Below, in pieces: positions 33,502 to 43,140 of a stretch of DNA of 64,000 bases. The stretch covers positions 620,001-684,000 of the forward strand of contig CAVRXB010000003.1 of the NCBI GenBank assembly GCA_963724975.1, given 5' to 3'. The notes below the pieces were generated by a model. That model worked only from the letters and a program-made list of their open reading frames with translations, made no database searches and was not told the origin of the DNA. How positions within the stretch are numbered: the stretch's first letter is position 1; each line of letters opens with the position of its first letter. Source of the stretch: CAIWHR01 sp963724975. GTDB lineage: Bacteria > Pseudomonadota > Gammaproteobacteria > Burkholderiales > Casimicrobiaceae. The translations under genes and the position numbers were made by a program.

Positions 33502-34742
33502 TGCTCGCGATCGATATTGCGGCCGCGCATCTGACGACTCGCAAACGGCAGACGTTCGTTTCGCTTTCCGGCGTGGTGCTTGGCGTAGCATTTTTCCTCG
33601 CCGTGTCGTCGCTGATGCGCGGCTCCGAGAAGGACTTTGTGCGGCGCCTCGTCGACAACAGTCCACACATCACCGTCTACGACGAGTACCGGCTGCCGCG
33701 CGCGCAGCCTGCGGCGCTGCTTTGGGACAACGGCGCCGTGCGAGTCAGCAATGTGAAGCCGCAGAGTGAGACCCGCGGCATCCGCGGCCATCGGCAAAAG
33801 ATGGAATTCGTCGAGTCGCTCCCCGGCGTACGCGTTGCACCGGTACTGGCGGGTTCCGCGGTGCTGACGTTTGCCGGCCGCGAGGAAGGCGTCACGCTGT
33901 CGGGCGTCGTGCCAGCGACGATCAAGAACGTATCGACGATCGATGAGAAGATCATCACCGGTTCGATCGATGCGCTCGCCGCCAATCCGAACGGCATCGT
34001 CATCGGCAAGGGCCTGGCCGAAAAGTTCAACCTCGGCGTCGGCAGCACGCTGAGTGTCGCCGCGCCGAACGGCACGAGCCGGCCGATGAAGGTCGTCGGC
34101 ATCTTTCGCACCGGCAATGCGAATTATGACGAGACGCAGACCTTCGTGCTGCTCAAGCGCGCGCAGGTGATGCTCGACCGCCCGAATCGAATCAATCGCT
34201 TCATCATCCAGATGGAGGATCCTTACGCCGCACGCGACACGGCGACGCGCATCGAGAAGGCGATCGGGTACAAGGCGGTCTCGTGGGCGGAGGCATCCGA
34301 AGACCTTCTGAGCGTTCTGATCATCCGCAACATCATCATGTACAGCGTCGTATCGGCAATCCTGATCGTCGCATCGTTCGGGATCTACAACACGCTGTCC
34401 ACGATCGTGATGGAAAAGACGCGCGATATCGCGATCATGAAGTCGATGGGGTTCCACGCGCACGAGATCCGCTCCATATTCCTGCTCGAGGGGTTGATTG
34501 TGGGAACGGTCGGGAGCGCGTTCGGCCTCGCCTTGGGGATGGTCCTGATGAAAGCCCTCTCCGAGGTTTCGATCAAGCCGCCGGGCGGGACGGAATTCAT
34601 CAACCTCCCCGTGTGGTGGGGACCCGAGCAATACGCGCTTGCCGCCGCATTCGCGCTCGCCTCGTGCATCGCCGCCGCCTATCTTCCTGCCCGGCGCGCC
34701 GGCCGCGTGCATCCGGTCGACATCCTGCGGGGGATCACATGA
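33501..34742 (+). CDS. ABC transporter permease (MacB/FtsX family)
   Basis: 413 residues. The first helix (FVSLSGVVLGVAFFLAVSSLM) is followed by a large periplasmic domain (about residues 50-280) and three C-terminal helices beginning at IIMYSVVSAILIVASFGIYNTLS. The FtsX core EKTRDIAIMKSMGFHAHEIRSIFLLEG is clear. Its last codons overlap the ATPase gene (ATGA). With the adaptor and ATPase it would form a mechanotransmission-type exporter for lipids, lipoproteins or toxic compounds; the substrate is unknown. Confidence 0.92.
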   Translation: MLAIDIAAAHLTTRKRQTFVSLSGVVLGVAFFLAVSSLMRGSEKDFVRRLVDNSPHITVYDEYRLPRAQPAALLWDNGAVRVSNVKPQSETRGIRGHRQKMEFVESLPGVRVAPVLAGSAVLTFAGREEGVTLSGVVPATIKNVSTIDEKIITGSIDALAANPNGIVIGKGLAEKFNLGVGSTLSVAAPNGTSRPMKVVGIFRTGNANYDETQTFVLLKRAQVMLDRPNRINRFIIQMEDPYAARDTATRIEKAIGYKAVSWAEASEDLLSVLIIRNIIMYSVVSAILIVASFGIYNTLSTIVMEKTRDIAIMKSMGFHAHEIRSIFLLEGLIVGTVGSAFGLALGMVLMKALSEVSIKPPGGTEFINLPVWWGPEQYALAAAFALASCIAAAYLPARRAGRVHPVDILRGIT

Positions 34743-35428
34743 GCACCGTATTGCGCGCCGAGAACCTCGTGCGCAAGCTCGAGGGCGAAGTGCCGGTGAC
34801 GCTGATAGACGGCGTCAGCCTCGAGATCGAGCGCGGCCAGTTTATCGCGATCATGGGACCGTCCGGCTCGGGGAAATCGTCGCTGCTCTATCTGCTGGGC
34901 CTGCTCGACCCGCCGACCGATGGGCGCGTCTGGCTCGACGGCGAGGACACCTCGCGCTACGGCGAGGACGAGCTTGCGAACCGCCGGCTGCACAAGCTCG
35001 GCTTCATCTTCCAGTTCCATTTCCTGCTTGCCGAGTTTTCGGTACTCGACAACGTCACTCTGCCGATGCGCCGGCTCGGTGAACTCGACGATGCTGCCGC
35101 AAACCAGCATGGTATCGAGTTGCTGCAAGCACTCGGCATCGCCGACCAGGCCGCCAAGCGGCCGCACCAGCTCTCAGGCGGGCAGCGCCAGCGGGTAGCG
35201 ATCGCACGCGCGCTCGCCAACGATCCGCTGGTCATCCTTGCCGACGAGCCGACCGGAAACCTCGATTCGGCGTCGAGCGCCAACGTCCAGCAGATCCTGC
35301 GCAATCTCGCGCACGAAGGGGGCACGACCATCGTGGCCGTCACGCACGACGGCGACTTCGCCTCCGCCGCCGATCGGCGAATCGGTCTCGTCGACGGAAA
35401 GCTTAATAGCGCATGGCGACCGGTGTAG
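34739..35428 (+). CDS. ABC transporter ATP-binding protein (LolD/MacB type)
   Basis: 229 residues. Walker A is GPSGSGKSSLLY, the Q-loop FIFQFHFLLAEFSVLDNV, the signature LSGGQRQRVAIARAL, Walker B VILADEPTGNLD and the switch His in VAVTHDGDFA. It has the length and DEPTGNLD motif typical of LolD/MacB ATPases. It overlaps the permease gene by four bases and ends the operon. Confidence 0.95.
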   Translation: MSTVLRAENLVRKLEGEVPVTLIDGVSLEIERGQFIAIMGPSGSGKSSLLYLLGLLDPPTDGRVWLDGEDTSRYGEDELANRRLHKLGFIFQFHFLLAEFSVLDNVTLPMRRLGELDDAAANQHGIELLQALGIADQAAKRPHQLSGGQRQRVAIARALANDPLVILADEPTGNLDSASSANVQQILRNLAHEGGTTIVAVTHDGDFASAADRRIGLVDGKLNSAWRPV

Positions 35429-35644
35429 TGATCGGGATGCACCAGAGGCGTGGCTAGATACTTGCCCGAGAAGGCCCGCCAAACAGGAACCACCGCCAGT
35501 GGTTCAACCAAACGGATGAAGATCCGCGCGTCGTCGGCGGCGTAGCGCCGGATAGCTTCGTTAGCGCGAACTCGAACGGCCGCTTTGGAGCGGCGTACGG
35601 CTGCTTCGGGTCGATCGCGGTCATTGACGGCGCTGGGTGCATTC

Positions 35645-36352
35645 ATCGGTGGATGCAACACACTATGGCCTGAGCCATCAGAGGAGTGTTGCAGATGAGA
35701 CCTCGGACCGATACGAGCGTCAGTGTCACCCGGACCACAATCGCAGCTGTCATCCAGGCCGTGGTGCCCGACGAAGGAACTTGCGAGCATTGCGTGCAGC
35801 GAGTCATGCACCGGTCGAGCCATCACACCCAGAAGACGGACGCTACGGCCGCATCACTGACACCGCTCGATCAGCGAGGGTGGCCAACGTGGAAGACCGG
35901 GCGGTGCCCGGTCACTGGGAAGGGACGTTGTTCGGCAGCAAGAACAGCCAGATTGCGACGCTGGTTGAGGCGCCAGACCGATAAGCCTGCGGCGAAGACG
36001 TTGCGGGTAAAGATACGAACGGTCATCTACGGAATCACGAACGCGCGCAAGTTACCGGACGAGCTCGACCAGTCGCGACTCGGGCCGGGCAGGAGACGGC
36101 CGATAGAGCGCTTCACCGGCGCCGACATCAAGGTTTCCGTCGCGATCGCAGAATCCGCGACGCAGCGCTGGCAGCAGATGAGAACACGAATGGGCATTGA
36201 GGCAGTACTTCGGCAAGGGAAGACCTATCGTACCACTCGCAAGCAGCTAACGCCGTGGTCAGAAGACTGAACGAGCGTCCTGGCAGATATCTCAACTTCG
36301 ACACGGACCGCTGAACGATTCGACCAAACGTTGCGTCGATCGGTTGAACCGC
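35645..36352 (+). pseudogene. Decayed IS30-family element
   Basis: From GGTGGATGCAACACACTATGG near 35650 the DNA follows the 5' end of the IS30 element at 7664-8893, including the GAGGAGTGTTGCAG ribosome site. Several transposase pieces are still readable in different frames: VEDRAVPGHWEG and LFGSKNSQIATLVE, then RRLNERP-type and LNFDT-type ends. Numerous deletions and frameshifts separate them. A degenerate end repeat (TTGCGTCGATCGGTTGAA) lies near 36331. It is an older relative of the intact copy. Confidence 0.75.
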
Positions 36353-36623
36353 TGCAGGTCGTTAGCAGACGCCCCATCCATGGAATCCTCGACCGCGACG
36401 CCCGCACAATTCGCGTGAAACCGAGGGCTCGATGAGCGAGGGCACCGGATCAGCGCGAAGGCGACGTGCGCGGGCGGTGGCGCGCAATGTGCCGGAGCTG
36501 AAAGGCACGCCGCCTAGCTAGCGCCGCTGGCGCGCACGTGCCCCGAGTTCCTGCGAAAATGACGCTCTCGCGGCACCGCACGGACGGCCGCACTGGCCGT
36601 CACGTTCGCCCACTCCTTTCCGC
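36353..36623. other. Gene-free stretch before azlC
   Basis: About 270 bp of GC-rich DNA with no supported gene; it should contain the azlC promoter. Confidence 0.5.
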
Positions 36624-37331
36624 ATGCGCCGCGTCCTCAATACGCCCGACTTCCGCGCGGGCTTCGTGGAAATGCTGCCCGCCTGTCTCGGGCTCATTCC
36701 GTTCGGCCTCGTCTGCGGCGTCGGTGCTGCCGCGGCAGGCGCGGATCTCCTGGGCGCACTCGGCATGAGCGCGATCATCTTTTCCGGCGCCGCGCAGATT
36801 CTCGCGTCGCAGCTGCTTGCCGCCGGCGCGCCGGTCGCGGTGGTGATCCTCACCTGCGCTGTCCTCGGCCTGCGGTTCCTGATGTACAGCGCGGCGATGG
36901 CACCGGTGCTAAGAACGCTCTCCGCACCCTGGCAGCGCGCAGTCTCTTTCCTGCTGACCGACCAGGTATTCGCGGCGTCGATTCGCAAGTTCGACGCGCA
37001 CGGCGATCCACGCGGCGCCGCCCTCCACTTCCTGGGCGGCGGCATGGCGCTGTGGAGCACGTGGCAGGTCGACAACGCGATCGGCTACTTCGCGGGCAAC
37101 GTAATTCCCGCCGCGTGGTCGCTCGAGTTCACCGTTCCGTTGTGCTTCATCGCGCTGCTCGCGCCGGCCTTGCGTGGCGCGCTGCCGATCATCGCCGCGG
37201 TAACGGCTGGCGTCGCGGTCATTGCGCTCGCCGGCCTGCCGATGCGTCTCAACCTGGTCGTCGCCGGCATTCTCGGTATCGTTGCCGGCACCGTGGCCGA
37301 ACTCATGAGGGAGCGATGGAAGGCGCGCTGA
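36624..37331 (+). CDS. azlC: AzlC family branched-chain amino acid exporter, large subunit
   Basis: 235 residues with multiple membrane helices. Conserved AzlC features are FVEMLPACLGLIPFGLVCGVGAAAAG, the ALGMSAIIFSGAAQILASQLL segment and VVILTCAVLGLRFLMYSAAMAP. With AzlD it forms a two-component exporter of leucine-type amino acids or analogues in the inner membrane. The azlD start lies inside its last 16 bases. Confidence 0.95.
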   Translation: MRRVLNTPDFRAGFVEMLPACLGLIPFGLVCGVGAAAAGADLLGALGMSAIIFSGAAQILASQLLAAGAPVAVVILTCAVLGLRFLMYSAAMAPVLRTLSAPWQRAVSFLLTDQVFAASIRKFDAHGDPRGAALHFLGGGMALWSTWQVDNAIGYFAGNVIPAAWSLEFTVPLCFIALLAPALRGALPIIAAVTAGVAVIALAGLPMRLNLVVAGILGIVAGTVAELMRERWKAR

Positions 37332-37639
37332 AGCTGTGGGTCGTCATCCTCGCGGTGGGCGCGATCAATTACGCATCGCGGCTGTCGTTCATCGCGTTCT
37401 TCGCGCGGCGGTCGATTCCGCCGTTGCTCGCCCGCGCGCTCCGCTACGTTCCCGCCGCGATGCTGATGGCGCTGATCGTTCCAATGGTCGTCGCACCGGG
37501 GGCCGGCATCGAGACGATCAACCCAAGGATCCCAGCCGCCATCATCGCAGCTGCGGTGGCGTGGCGGACGCGCAGCACGCTGAAGACGATGTTCGCGGGA
37601 ATGGGGGCGCTCTGGCTGCTGCAATCACTGTTACCATAA
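37316..37639 (+). CDS. azlD: AzlD family branched-chain amino acid exporter, small subunit
   Basis: 107 residues with about four short membrane helices (LWVVILAVGAINYASRLSF, PAAMLMALIVPMVVAPG, AAIIAAAVAWRTRS and a final one). It is full length for AzlD. The start overlaps azlC, implying coupled synthesis. It is required with AzlC for export. Confidence 0.93.
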   Translation: MEGALKLWVVILAVGAINYASRLSFIAFFARRSIPPLLARALRYVPAAMLMALIVPMVVAPGAGIETINPRIPAAIIAAAVAWRTRSTLKTMFAGMGALWLLQSLLP

Positions 37640-37694
37640 AAGGGTCGACCGCGTGACACACGGTCGAGACCCTTTTCCACGGGACGTTTTCCGC

Positions 37695-38537
37695 ATGCGT
37701 TTCGAAGGCACCGACACCTATATCGCCACGCCCGACCTGATGCTCGCCGTCAACGCGGCGGTCACGCTCGAACGGCCGCTGCTCGTGAAGGGCGAGCCCG
37801 GCACCGGCAAGACGATGCTGGCGATCGAGGTGGCTCGCGCGTTGGGCCGCCCGCTGCTGCAGTGGCACATCAAGTCGACGACCAAGGCGCAGCAGGGACT
37901 CTACGAATACGACGCCGTCTCGCGGCTGCGCGACTCGCAACTGGGCGATGCGCACGTCGCCGACATCGCGCACTACATCAAGCACGGCGTCCTGTGGGAC
38001 GCGTTCGAGGCGCAAACGCCGGCGGTCGTGCTGATCGACGAGATCGACAAGGCCGACATCGAGTTCCCCAACGACTTGTTGCGCGAGCTCGACCGGATGG
38101 AGTTCTATGTCTACGAGACGCAGCGCACGGTCGTCGCGCGGCATCGCCCGCTGGTCGTCATCACGTCGAACAACGAAAAGGAGCTTCCCGACGCCTTCCT
38201 GCGCCGATGCTTCTTCCATTACATCCGTTTTCCGGATCGCGAGACCATGACGCGCATCGTCGACGTCCATTTTCCGGGATTGAAAAAGACGCTGCTCGCA
38301 GAGGCACTCGAGGTATTTTTCGACCTGCGAAAAGTGCCGGGCCTCAAGAAAAAGCCGTCGACGTCCGAATTGCTCGATTGGCTGAAGCTGCTGCTCGCCG
38401 AAGACATTCCGCCCGAGGCGCTGCGAAGCTCGGACAAGAAGGTACTGATTCCTCCGCTGCACGGCGCGCTGCTCAAGAACGAGCAGGACGTGCATCTGTT
38501 CGAGCGCGTGGCGTTCATGTCACGCGCGGGTCGGTAG
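37695..38537 (+). CDS. MoxR-family AAA ATPase
   Basis: About 280 residues. Walker A is VKGEPGTGKTMLA, Walker B VVLIDEIDKADIEFPNDLL, sensor 1 VVITSNNEKELPDAFLRRC with the arginine finger region. I favour the ATG at 37695 (MRFEGTDTYIAT matches the usual family start); a GTG at 37653 would add 14 residues. MoxR ATPases act with VWA-domain proteins to assemble or activate metalloenzymes, notably CO dehydrogenase-type molybdenum hydroxylases. The VWA partner is encoded 3.4 kb downstream at 41965. Confidence 0.93.
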   Translation: MRFEGTDTYIATPDLMLAVNAAVTLERPLLVKGEPGTGKTMLAIEVARALGRPLLQWHIKSTTKAQQGLYEYDAVSRLRDSQLGDAHVADIAHYIKHGVLWDAFEAQTPAVVLIDEIDKADIEFPNDLLRELDRMEFYVYETQRTVVARHRPLVVITSNNEKELPDAFLRRCFFHYIRFPDRETMTRIVDVHFPGLKKTLLAEALEVFFDLRKVPGLKKKPSTSELLDWLKLLLAEDIPPEALRSSDKKVLIPPLHGALLKNEQDVHLFERVAFMSRAGR

Positions 38538-38539
38538 GA

Positions 38540-39142
38540 GTGGCGTTCGCCGATCCGGTGACCCTCGAGGGGCGGCACGTGCGCCTGGAAGCGATGGCGC
38601 ATGACCGCGCTGCCGCCATCGCAACGGCACTCGCGACCGCCGCCGCGGATGGTGCGATGTGGGAGTCGAAAGTGACGTCGATCCCGCGACCGGAAGGCGT
38701 CCGCGCGTACGTCGATCAGGCGCTGAACGAGCTCGACGCCGGCCTGTCGCTGCCGTTCGTCACGATCGATCGCGCGAGCGGCAAGACGGTCGGATCGACG
38801 CGTTACATGAACATCGAGGCGCCCCATCGGCGGCTCGAGATTGGAACGACGTGGATCGGCAAGTCGTTCCAGCGCACCGCGATCAACACGGAAGCCAAGT
38901 ACCTGATGCTGCGCCATGCATTCGAAACGCTGCAGTGCATCGCCGTCGATTTGCGGACCCACGAGAAGAACGTCCAGTCCCGTGCCGCAATCGAGCGTCT
39001 CGGTGCCAGGCTCGACGGGCTGCTGCGCAATCACCGGATCATGCCGGACGGCAGCTTGCGCAACACGGCGACGTATTCGATCATCGACAGCGAGTGGCCA
39101 GCGGTCAAGGCGCGGCTCGAGGCGCGGCTCGCGCAGGACTGA
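38540..39142 (+). CDS. GNAT-family N-acetyltransferase (RimJ/RimL-like)
   Basis: 200 residues from a GTG two bases after the MoxR stop. The pattern VTLEGRHVRLEAMAHDRAAAI at the start, FVTIDRASGKTVGSTRYMNI, LEIGTTWIGKSFQRTAINTEAK and DLRTHEKNVQSRAAIERLGARLDG matches acetyltransferase_3 proteins that acetylate N-termini or small amines with acetyl-CoA. The acetyl-CoA loop is atypical (QRTAIN). It lies in the MoxR operon without an evident functional tie. Confidence 0.88.
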   Translation: MAFADPVTLEGRHVRLEAMAHDRAAAIATALATAAADGAMWESKVTSIPRPEGVRAYVDQALNELDAGLSLPFVTIDRASGKTVGSTRYMNIEAPHRRLEIGTTWIGKSFQRTAINTEAKYLMLRHAFETLQCIAVDLRTHEKNVQSRAAIERLGARLDGLLRNHRIMPDGSLRNTATYSIIDSEWPAVKARLEARLAQD

Positions 39143-39148
39143 ACGCTT

Positions 39149-40434
39149 TTGCGCCTACGGGAGGTGCTCGTGATCACGCCGATCGTCGTTGTTGCCGTCG
39201 CCGTTGCCTATCTCGCGCTTCGCGAGCCTTTCGTCGGCGCTTACTTTCGTTGCGGCCGACGCATGGACGGTGTGGCTCGCGAGCGGTCTCGTCCTCGGGC
39301 CGCTGCTCGCCTGCCGGCGCGACAAATGGGCCGCGATTCTCGGCGGTGCCGCGCTCGGCGCCGCTCGTCTTTTCGTTCCTCCTCGGCGATCTCTCGATCA
39401 TCAATGCGGTCGGGTACGCGGCGATCGAAGTGTCGACGGCGCTCGCCGGTGCGTTCGTCTTCGTCTGGCTTGCGCCCGCGCCGACCCGGCTCGAAAGTGC
39501 GCGCGAGCTGGCGGCGCTGTTCGCCGCTGCGCTGGTGCTCGCCCTTCTAGGCGGCGCGCTTGCCGCAGCATGGAGTGCCGCCGCCGGATCCGATCCGGCG
39601 ATGCGCACGTTCCACGTCTGGATGATCGCCAACGTGGTCGGGACGATCCTCGTCGCGCCGCTTGTGATCACGTGGTCAGGCTTTCGTCCCAAGCGCTCGG
39701 GCGGTCTCACGATGACGGAGTTCGTTGCCGGTGCCGTGGTCTGCGTGCTGTTTTTCGGCACGCTGCAGCTCGTATTCGGCGCGTCGGCGGACGCACGCCA
39801 AGGCGTCGGTGGCAGGGGACCGACCTATCTGCCGATCATGTTCATGGCGTTGATCGCGCTTTTGTGGGGTGCGCGCGGCGCCACACTCGTCGCGTTCGCG
39901 GCGACGTTGCTGGCGCTCTTCCACACGCTGCACGGTCGCGGACCGTTCGCCGACGTCGGTGGCCTGCTTGGGGATCCGGAACTCGAGGTGCAGGGTTACA
40001 CGGCCGCGATGGCGCTCACCGGACTTCTGGTCGCCGGACTCGAAGCCGCGCATCGGAATGCAATGCGGACGGCGAAGGACTGGCGAACGCGCTTCGAGGC
40101 GGCGATCGGCGCGCATCGCCTGATCGCGTATGAATGGGATCCTGTCGGTGGCGGCTTCGTCGTCACCGGCGACACGCGGGCATTGCTCGGCGTGCCGGCG
40201 GAATCGATCCGCACACTTGCCGACTGGATCGCGCACGTCGCGCCGGACGAGCGCGACATCGTGGCGACCGCCTTTGCGATGCGCGCCGACGGCGGTTCAC
40301 TCGCGCCGCTTGCCTACCGAATGACGCTGCCCGATCGCGGCGTCGCCACACTGAGCGACGAGGCGCAGGCGATTCGTGACCACGACGGCTCGTTGCATCG
40401 CATCACCGGCATCGTACGAGTCGCGCAAGCATGA
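39149..40434 (+). pseudogene. MASE1-PAS membrane sensor protein, two frameshifts
   Basis: The coding sequence passes through three frames: 39149 (LREVLVITPIVVVAVAVAYLAL), a middle part from about 39240 (LTFVAADAWTVWLASGLVLGPLLACRRDKW) and the rest from about 39370 (LVFSFLLGDLSIINAVGYAAIE) to 40434. Together they give a MASE1 sensory domain of about eight helices (0-290) followed by one PAS domain (FEAAIGAHRLIAYEWDP to RITGIVRVAQ). No kinase, GGDEF or EAL output follows, so the protein ends after the PAS domain. Two one-base shifts restore it, which suggests sequencing error. The stop overlaps the hydrolase start (ATGA). Confidence 0.75.
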
Positions 40435-41948
40435 GTTCGCCGTTACCCGCGCCCGCTTCGTCCGGCACTGCGGACGGGATCTTTCTGATCCACGGACTCG
40501 GCGGGACGCAGTACGACCTGGGATCGATGCACAAGCGGTTGCGCAACGCAGGCTTCGTCACCCATTCGCTTACGCTGCCGGGTCACGGCACGACGCCGGA
40601 GGATCTCGTGGGCGTCACCGCGGAGGACTGGATCGACGCCGTGGTGACCAAATACCGCGAGGTTCGCGACGCGCATCCGACGCTGCATGTAATGGGGATG
40701 TGCATGGGAGCGCTTCTCTCGGCCGTCGTCGCCGAGCACGAGCGGCACGCGAAGGGGCGCCTCGTCCTGCTCGCGCCGCCGATCTACATCGACGGCTGGG
40801 CGACACCGTGGTATCGCGGCCTGCGTCCGCTGTTATATGGCATTCCGGGGTTGCGCAAGCGGATGAAGATCGAGGAGGAGGACCCCTACGGCATCAAGAA
40901 CGAGCAGCTCCGCGCGATCGTCAAGGCGAAGTTCGCGCGCGGCGAGAATTTCCACTACCGCTGGGTGCCGCTCGAATGCCTGCGCCAGGTCGACCGTCTG
41001 CGTGGGATCGTGATGAAGGCGGCGAAGAAGATCGCCTGCCCGACGCTCGTCGTGCACGCGCGCGAGGACGAGCTCACGAGCTTGCGCTCGGCGAATTTTC
41101 TCGTCGAAGCGATCGGTGGCGCGCGTGCTCGGATGGTGGTGCTCGAGGACAGCTACCATATGGTGTGCGTCGACAACGACCGCGAGATCGTCGCCAAGAA
41201 CGTGCTCGAGTTTTTTGGCGCCGCGTTGCCGGGCGCGACCTCCGCGCTCTCGAACGATCCGCGGATGAGCGCGGCCGAGTTGCGCGCTGCCGTGGAGGGT
41301 CTGCTCTCGCATCTCGCCGCCGCGGACTATGACGCGGTCCGCGCACTCGGCATTCCCGACTTCGCCTGGGTGCAACCCGGCGATAACAAGATTGCCGGCG
41401 CCCATGTGGGCAAGGCGTTCGCGTCGCTCGCCGGACGGCTGCCCGCGCTCGGCGCGCCGCGGTTTGCCGCATTCGGCACGCCGGTGTTCAATCGCGGTGT
41501 CGCGCTGGTTCCCGCGACGCTCGTCGCGACGCATGACGGCAAGACACTCGAGTCACAGGGTTCGTTGCTGTTCGCCTGGCACGCGGGAAAGTTGCTCGAG
41601 CTCCGGTGGTTCGCCGACGAGATCGAGCGCGAGGACGCCTTCTTCGGTCCGCCCGATCCAGCAGCGAGCGGACCGACCGAGGCGGAGCGCGCCTTCGAAG
41701 CGGCAACGGCAGCGTCGCGCACGCTGAAAAAAGCCCCGGACAATGACCAGTTGCTCGCCCTCTATTCGCTGTTCAAGCAGGCGAGCGCCGGAGATGTCAG
41801 CGGCGATCGTCCCGGCGTCATGGATATGGTCGGGCGGGCGAAATACGACGCATGGGCAAAGCGCAAGGGCCTGTCGCGCGACGACGCGATGCGCCAGTAC
41901 GTCGAGCTTGTCGAGACGCTGAAAAAAGGCGAGACCGAGACGGCATGA
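40431..41948 (+). CDS. Alpha/beta hydrolase fused to a SnoaL-like and an acyl-CoA-binding domain
   Basis: 505 residues in three parts. Residues 1-265 are an alpha/beta hydrolase: HGLGGTQYDLG oxyanion loop, nucleophile elbow GMCMG with Cys91 in place of Ser, Asp213 (HAREDE) and His243 (DSYHMVC). Residues about 275-405 are an NTF2/SnoaL-like domain (EGLLSHLAAADYDAVRALGIPD). Residues about 425-505 are an acyl-CoA-binding protein domain (LKKAPDNDQLLALYSLFKQASAGDV, VMDMVGRAKYDAWAKRKGLS). A Cys nucleophile occurs in dienelactone hydrolases and PHA synthases. The fusion suggests a thioesterase or acyltransferase acting on a bound acyl-CoA; this is inference. Confidence 0.85.
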   Translation: MSSPLPAPASSGTADGIFLIHGLGGTQYDLGSMHKRLRNAGFVTHSLTLPGHGTTPEDLVGVTAEDWIDAVVTKYREVRDAHPTLHVMGMCMGALLSAVVAEHERHAKGRLVLLAPPIYIDGWATPWYRGLRPLLYGIPGLRKRMKIEEEDPYGIKNEQLRAIVKAKFARGENFHYRWVPLECLRQVDRLRGIVMKAAKKIACPTLVVHAREDELTSLRSANFLVEAIGGARARMVVLEDSYHMVCVDNDREIVAKNVLEFFGAALPGATSALSNDPRMSAAELRAAVEGLLSHLAAADYDAVRALGIPDFAWVQPGDNKIAGAHVGKAFASLAGRLPALGAPRFAAFGTPVFNRGVALVPATLVATHDGKTLESQGSLLFAWHAGKLLELRWFADEIEREDAFFGPPDPAASGPTEAERAFEAATAASRTLKKAPDNDQLLALYSLFKQASAGDVSGDRPGVMDMVGRAKYDAWAKRKGLSRDDAMRQYVELVETLKKGETETA

Positions 41949-41964
41949 CGCCAAGCCGCGCACG

Positions 41965-43137
41965 ATGCTGATCGATTTCTTCCTGCACTTGAAGGCCGCG
42001 CGACTGCGGGTGTCCACGCGCGAATTCCTGACGCTGCTGGAGGCACTGGAGGCGCGCGTGGTGTCGCTGTCGCTCGAGGACTTCTATCATCTCGCGCGCG
42101 CGACGCTTATCAAGGACGAGACGCAGTTCGACCGTTACGACCTCGCGTTCGCGACGTACTTCAAGGGTGTCAATGCAATCTTCGACATTCGCGCGACGAT
42201 TCCCGAGGAGTGGCTGCGGAAGGAATTCGAGCGTTTGCTCTCCGACGAGGACAGGCAGCGAGTCGAAGCGCTGGGCGGCTGGGACAAGCTGATGGAGACG
42301 CTCAAAAAGCGCCTCGAGGAACAGCGCGAGCGCCACGCGGGCGGCTCGAGGTGGATCGGCACCGGCGGCACGAGCCCGTTCGGCACGTATGGGTACAACC
42401 CCGAGGGGGTCCGGATCGGCGGTGAGGGTGGCAATCGCAGCGCGGTCAGAGTCTGGGACGAGCGCAATTTCCGCAATCTCGACGGCGACGTCGAGCTCAA
42501 CACCCGCAACATCAAGGTCGCGCTCCGGAAACTCCGTCGCTTCGCGCGCGAAGGCATCCCGGAGGAGCTCGATATGGACGGCACGATCGAGGGTACCGCC
42601 AAGAACGCCGGCTGGCTCGATCTCCACCTCGTTCCCGAACGGCGCAATCGCGTGAAGGTGCTGCTGTTCCTCGACGTCGGCGGCTCGATGGACCCGCACG
42701 TGCGCGCCTGCGAGGAGCTCTTTTCGGCGGCGAAGACCGAGTTCCGACACCTCGAATATTTCTATTTCCACAATTGCGTCTACGACCACGTCTGGCGCGA
42801 CAACCATCGCCGGCGCGCCGAGCGGGTGCCGACTTGGGACATCCTCCACAAGTACGGCCCCGACTGGAAGCTGATCTTCGTCGGCGACGCGGCGATGAGC
42901 CCCTACGAGCTTCTGCAGGAAGGCGGCAGCGTCGAATACGCGAACGACGAGCCCGGCGTTCTGTGGCTGAAACGCCTGGGTGACCATTTCCGCCGCGTCA
43001 TCTGGTGGAACCCCGAGCCGCCGCGCGCATGGGAGTACACGCGGTCCACGCAGATCGTGCAAAACGCCATCGGTCCGCGGATGTACCCGCTGACATTGGA
43101 CGGCATCGCGCGCGGCATCGACGCCCTTCGGCATTGA
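41965..43137 (+). CDS. CoxE-like VWA-domain protein
   Basis: 390 residues. The N-terminal part (IDFFLHLKAARLRVSTREFLTLLEALE) and the region with NTRNIKVALRKLRRFAREG are characteristic of CoxE-type proteins. The C-terminal VWA domain has a MIDAS motif DVGGSM. It functions with the MoxR ATPase in maturing metalloenzymes, in the Cox system by inserting the sulfido and copper ligands. In this genome the molybdenum hydroxylases at 9-15 kb are conceivable clients, but they belong to a family with other dedicated chaperones. Three unrelated genes separate it from its MoxR partner. Confidence 0.9.
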   Translation: MLIDFFLHLKAARLRVSTREFLTLLEALEARVVSLSLEDFYHLARATLIKDETQFDRYDLAFATYFKGVNAIFDIRATIPEEWLRKEFERLLSDEDRQRVEALGGWDKLMETLKKRLEEQRERHAGGSRWIGTGGTSPFGTYGYNPEGVRIGGEGGNRSAVRVWDERNFRNLDGDVELNTRNIKVALRKLRRFAREGIPEELDMDGTIEGTAKNAGWLDLHLVPERRNRVKVLLFLDVGGSMDPHVRACEELFSAAKTEFRHLEYFYFHNCVYDHVWRDNHRRRAERVPTWDILHKYGPDWKLIFVGDAAMSPYELLQEGGSVEYANDEPGVLWLKRLGDHFRRVIWWNPEPPRAWEYTRSTQIVQNAIGPRMYPLTLDGIARGIDALRH

Positions 43138-43140
43138 GCC

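Noticed and set aside
36225..36407. Short minus-strand frame in the decayed IS30 copy
   Set aside because: It lies inside transposase remnants and has no ribosome site.
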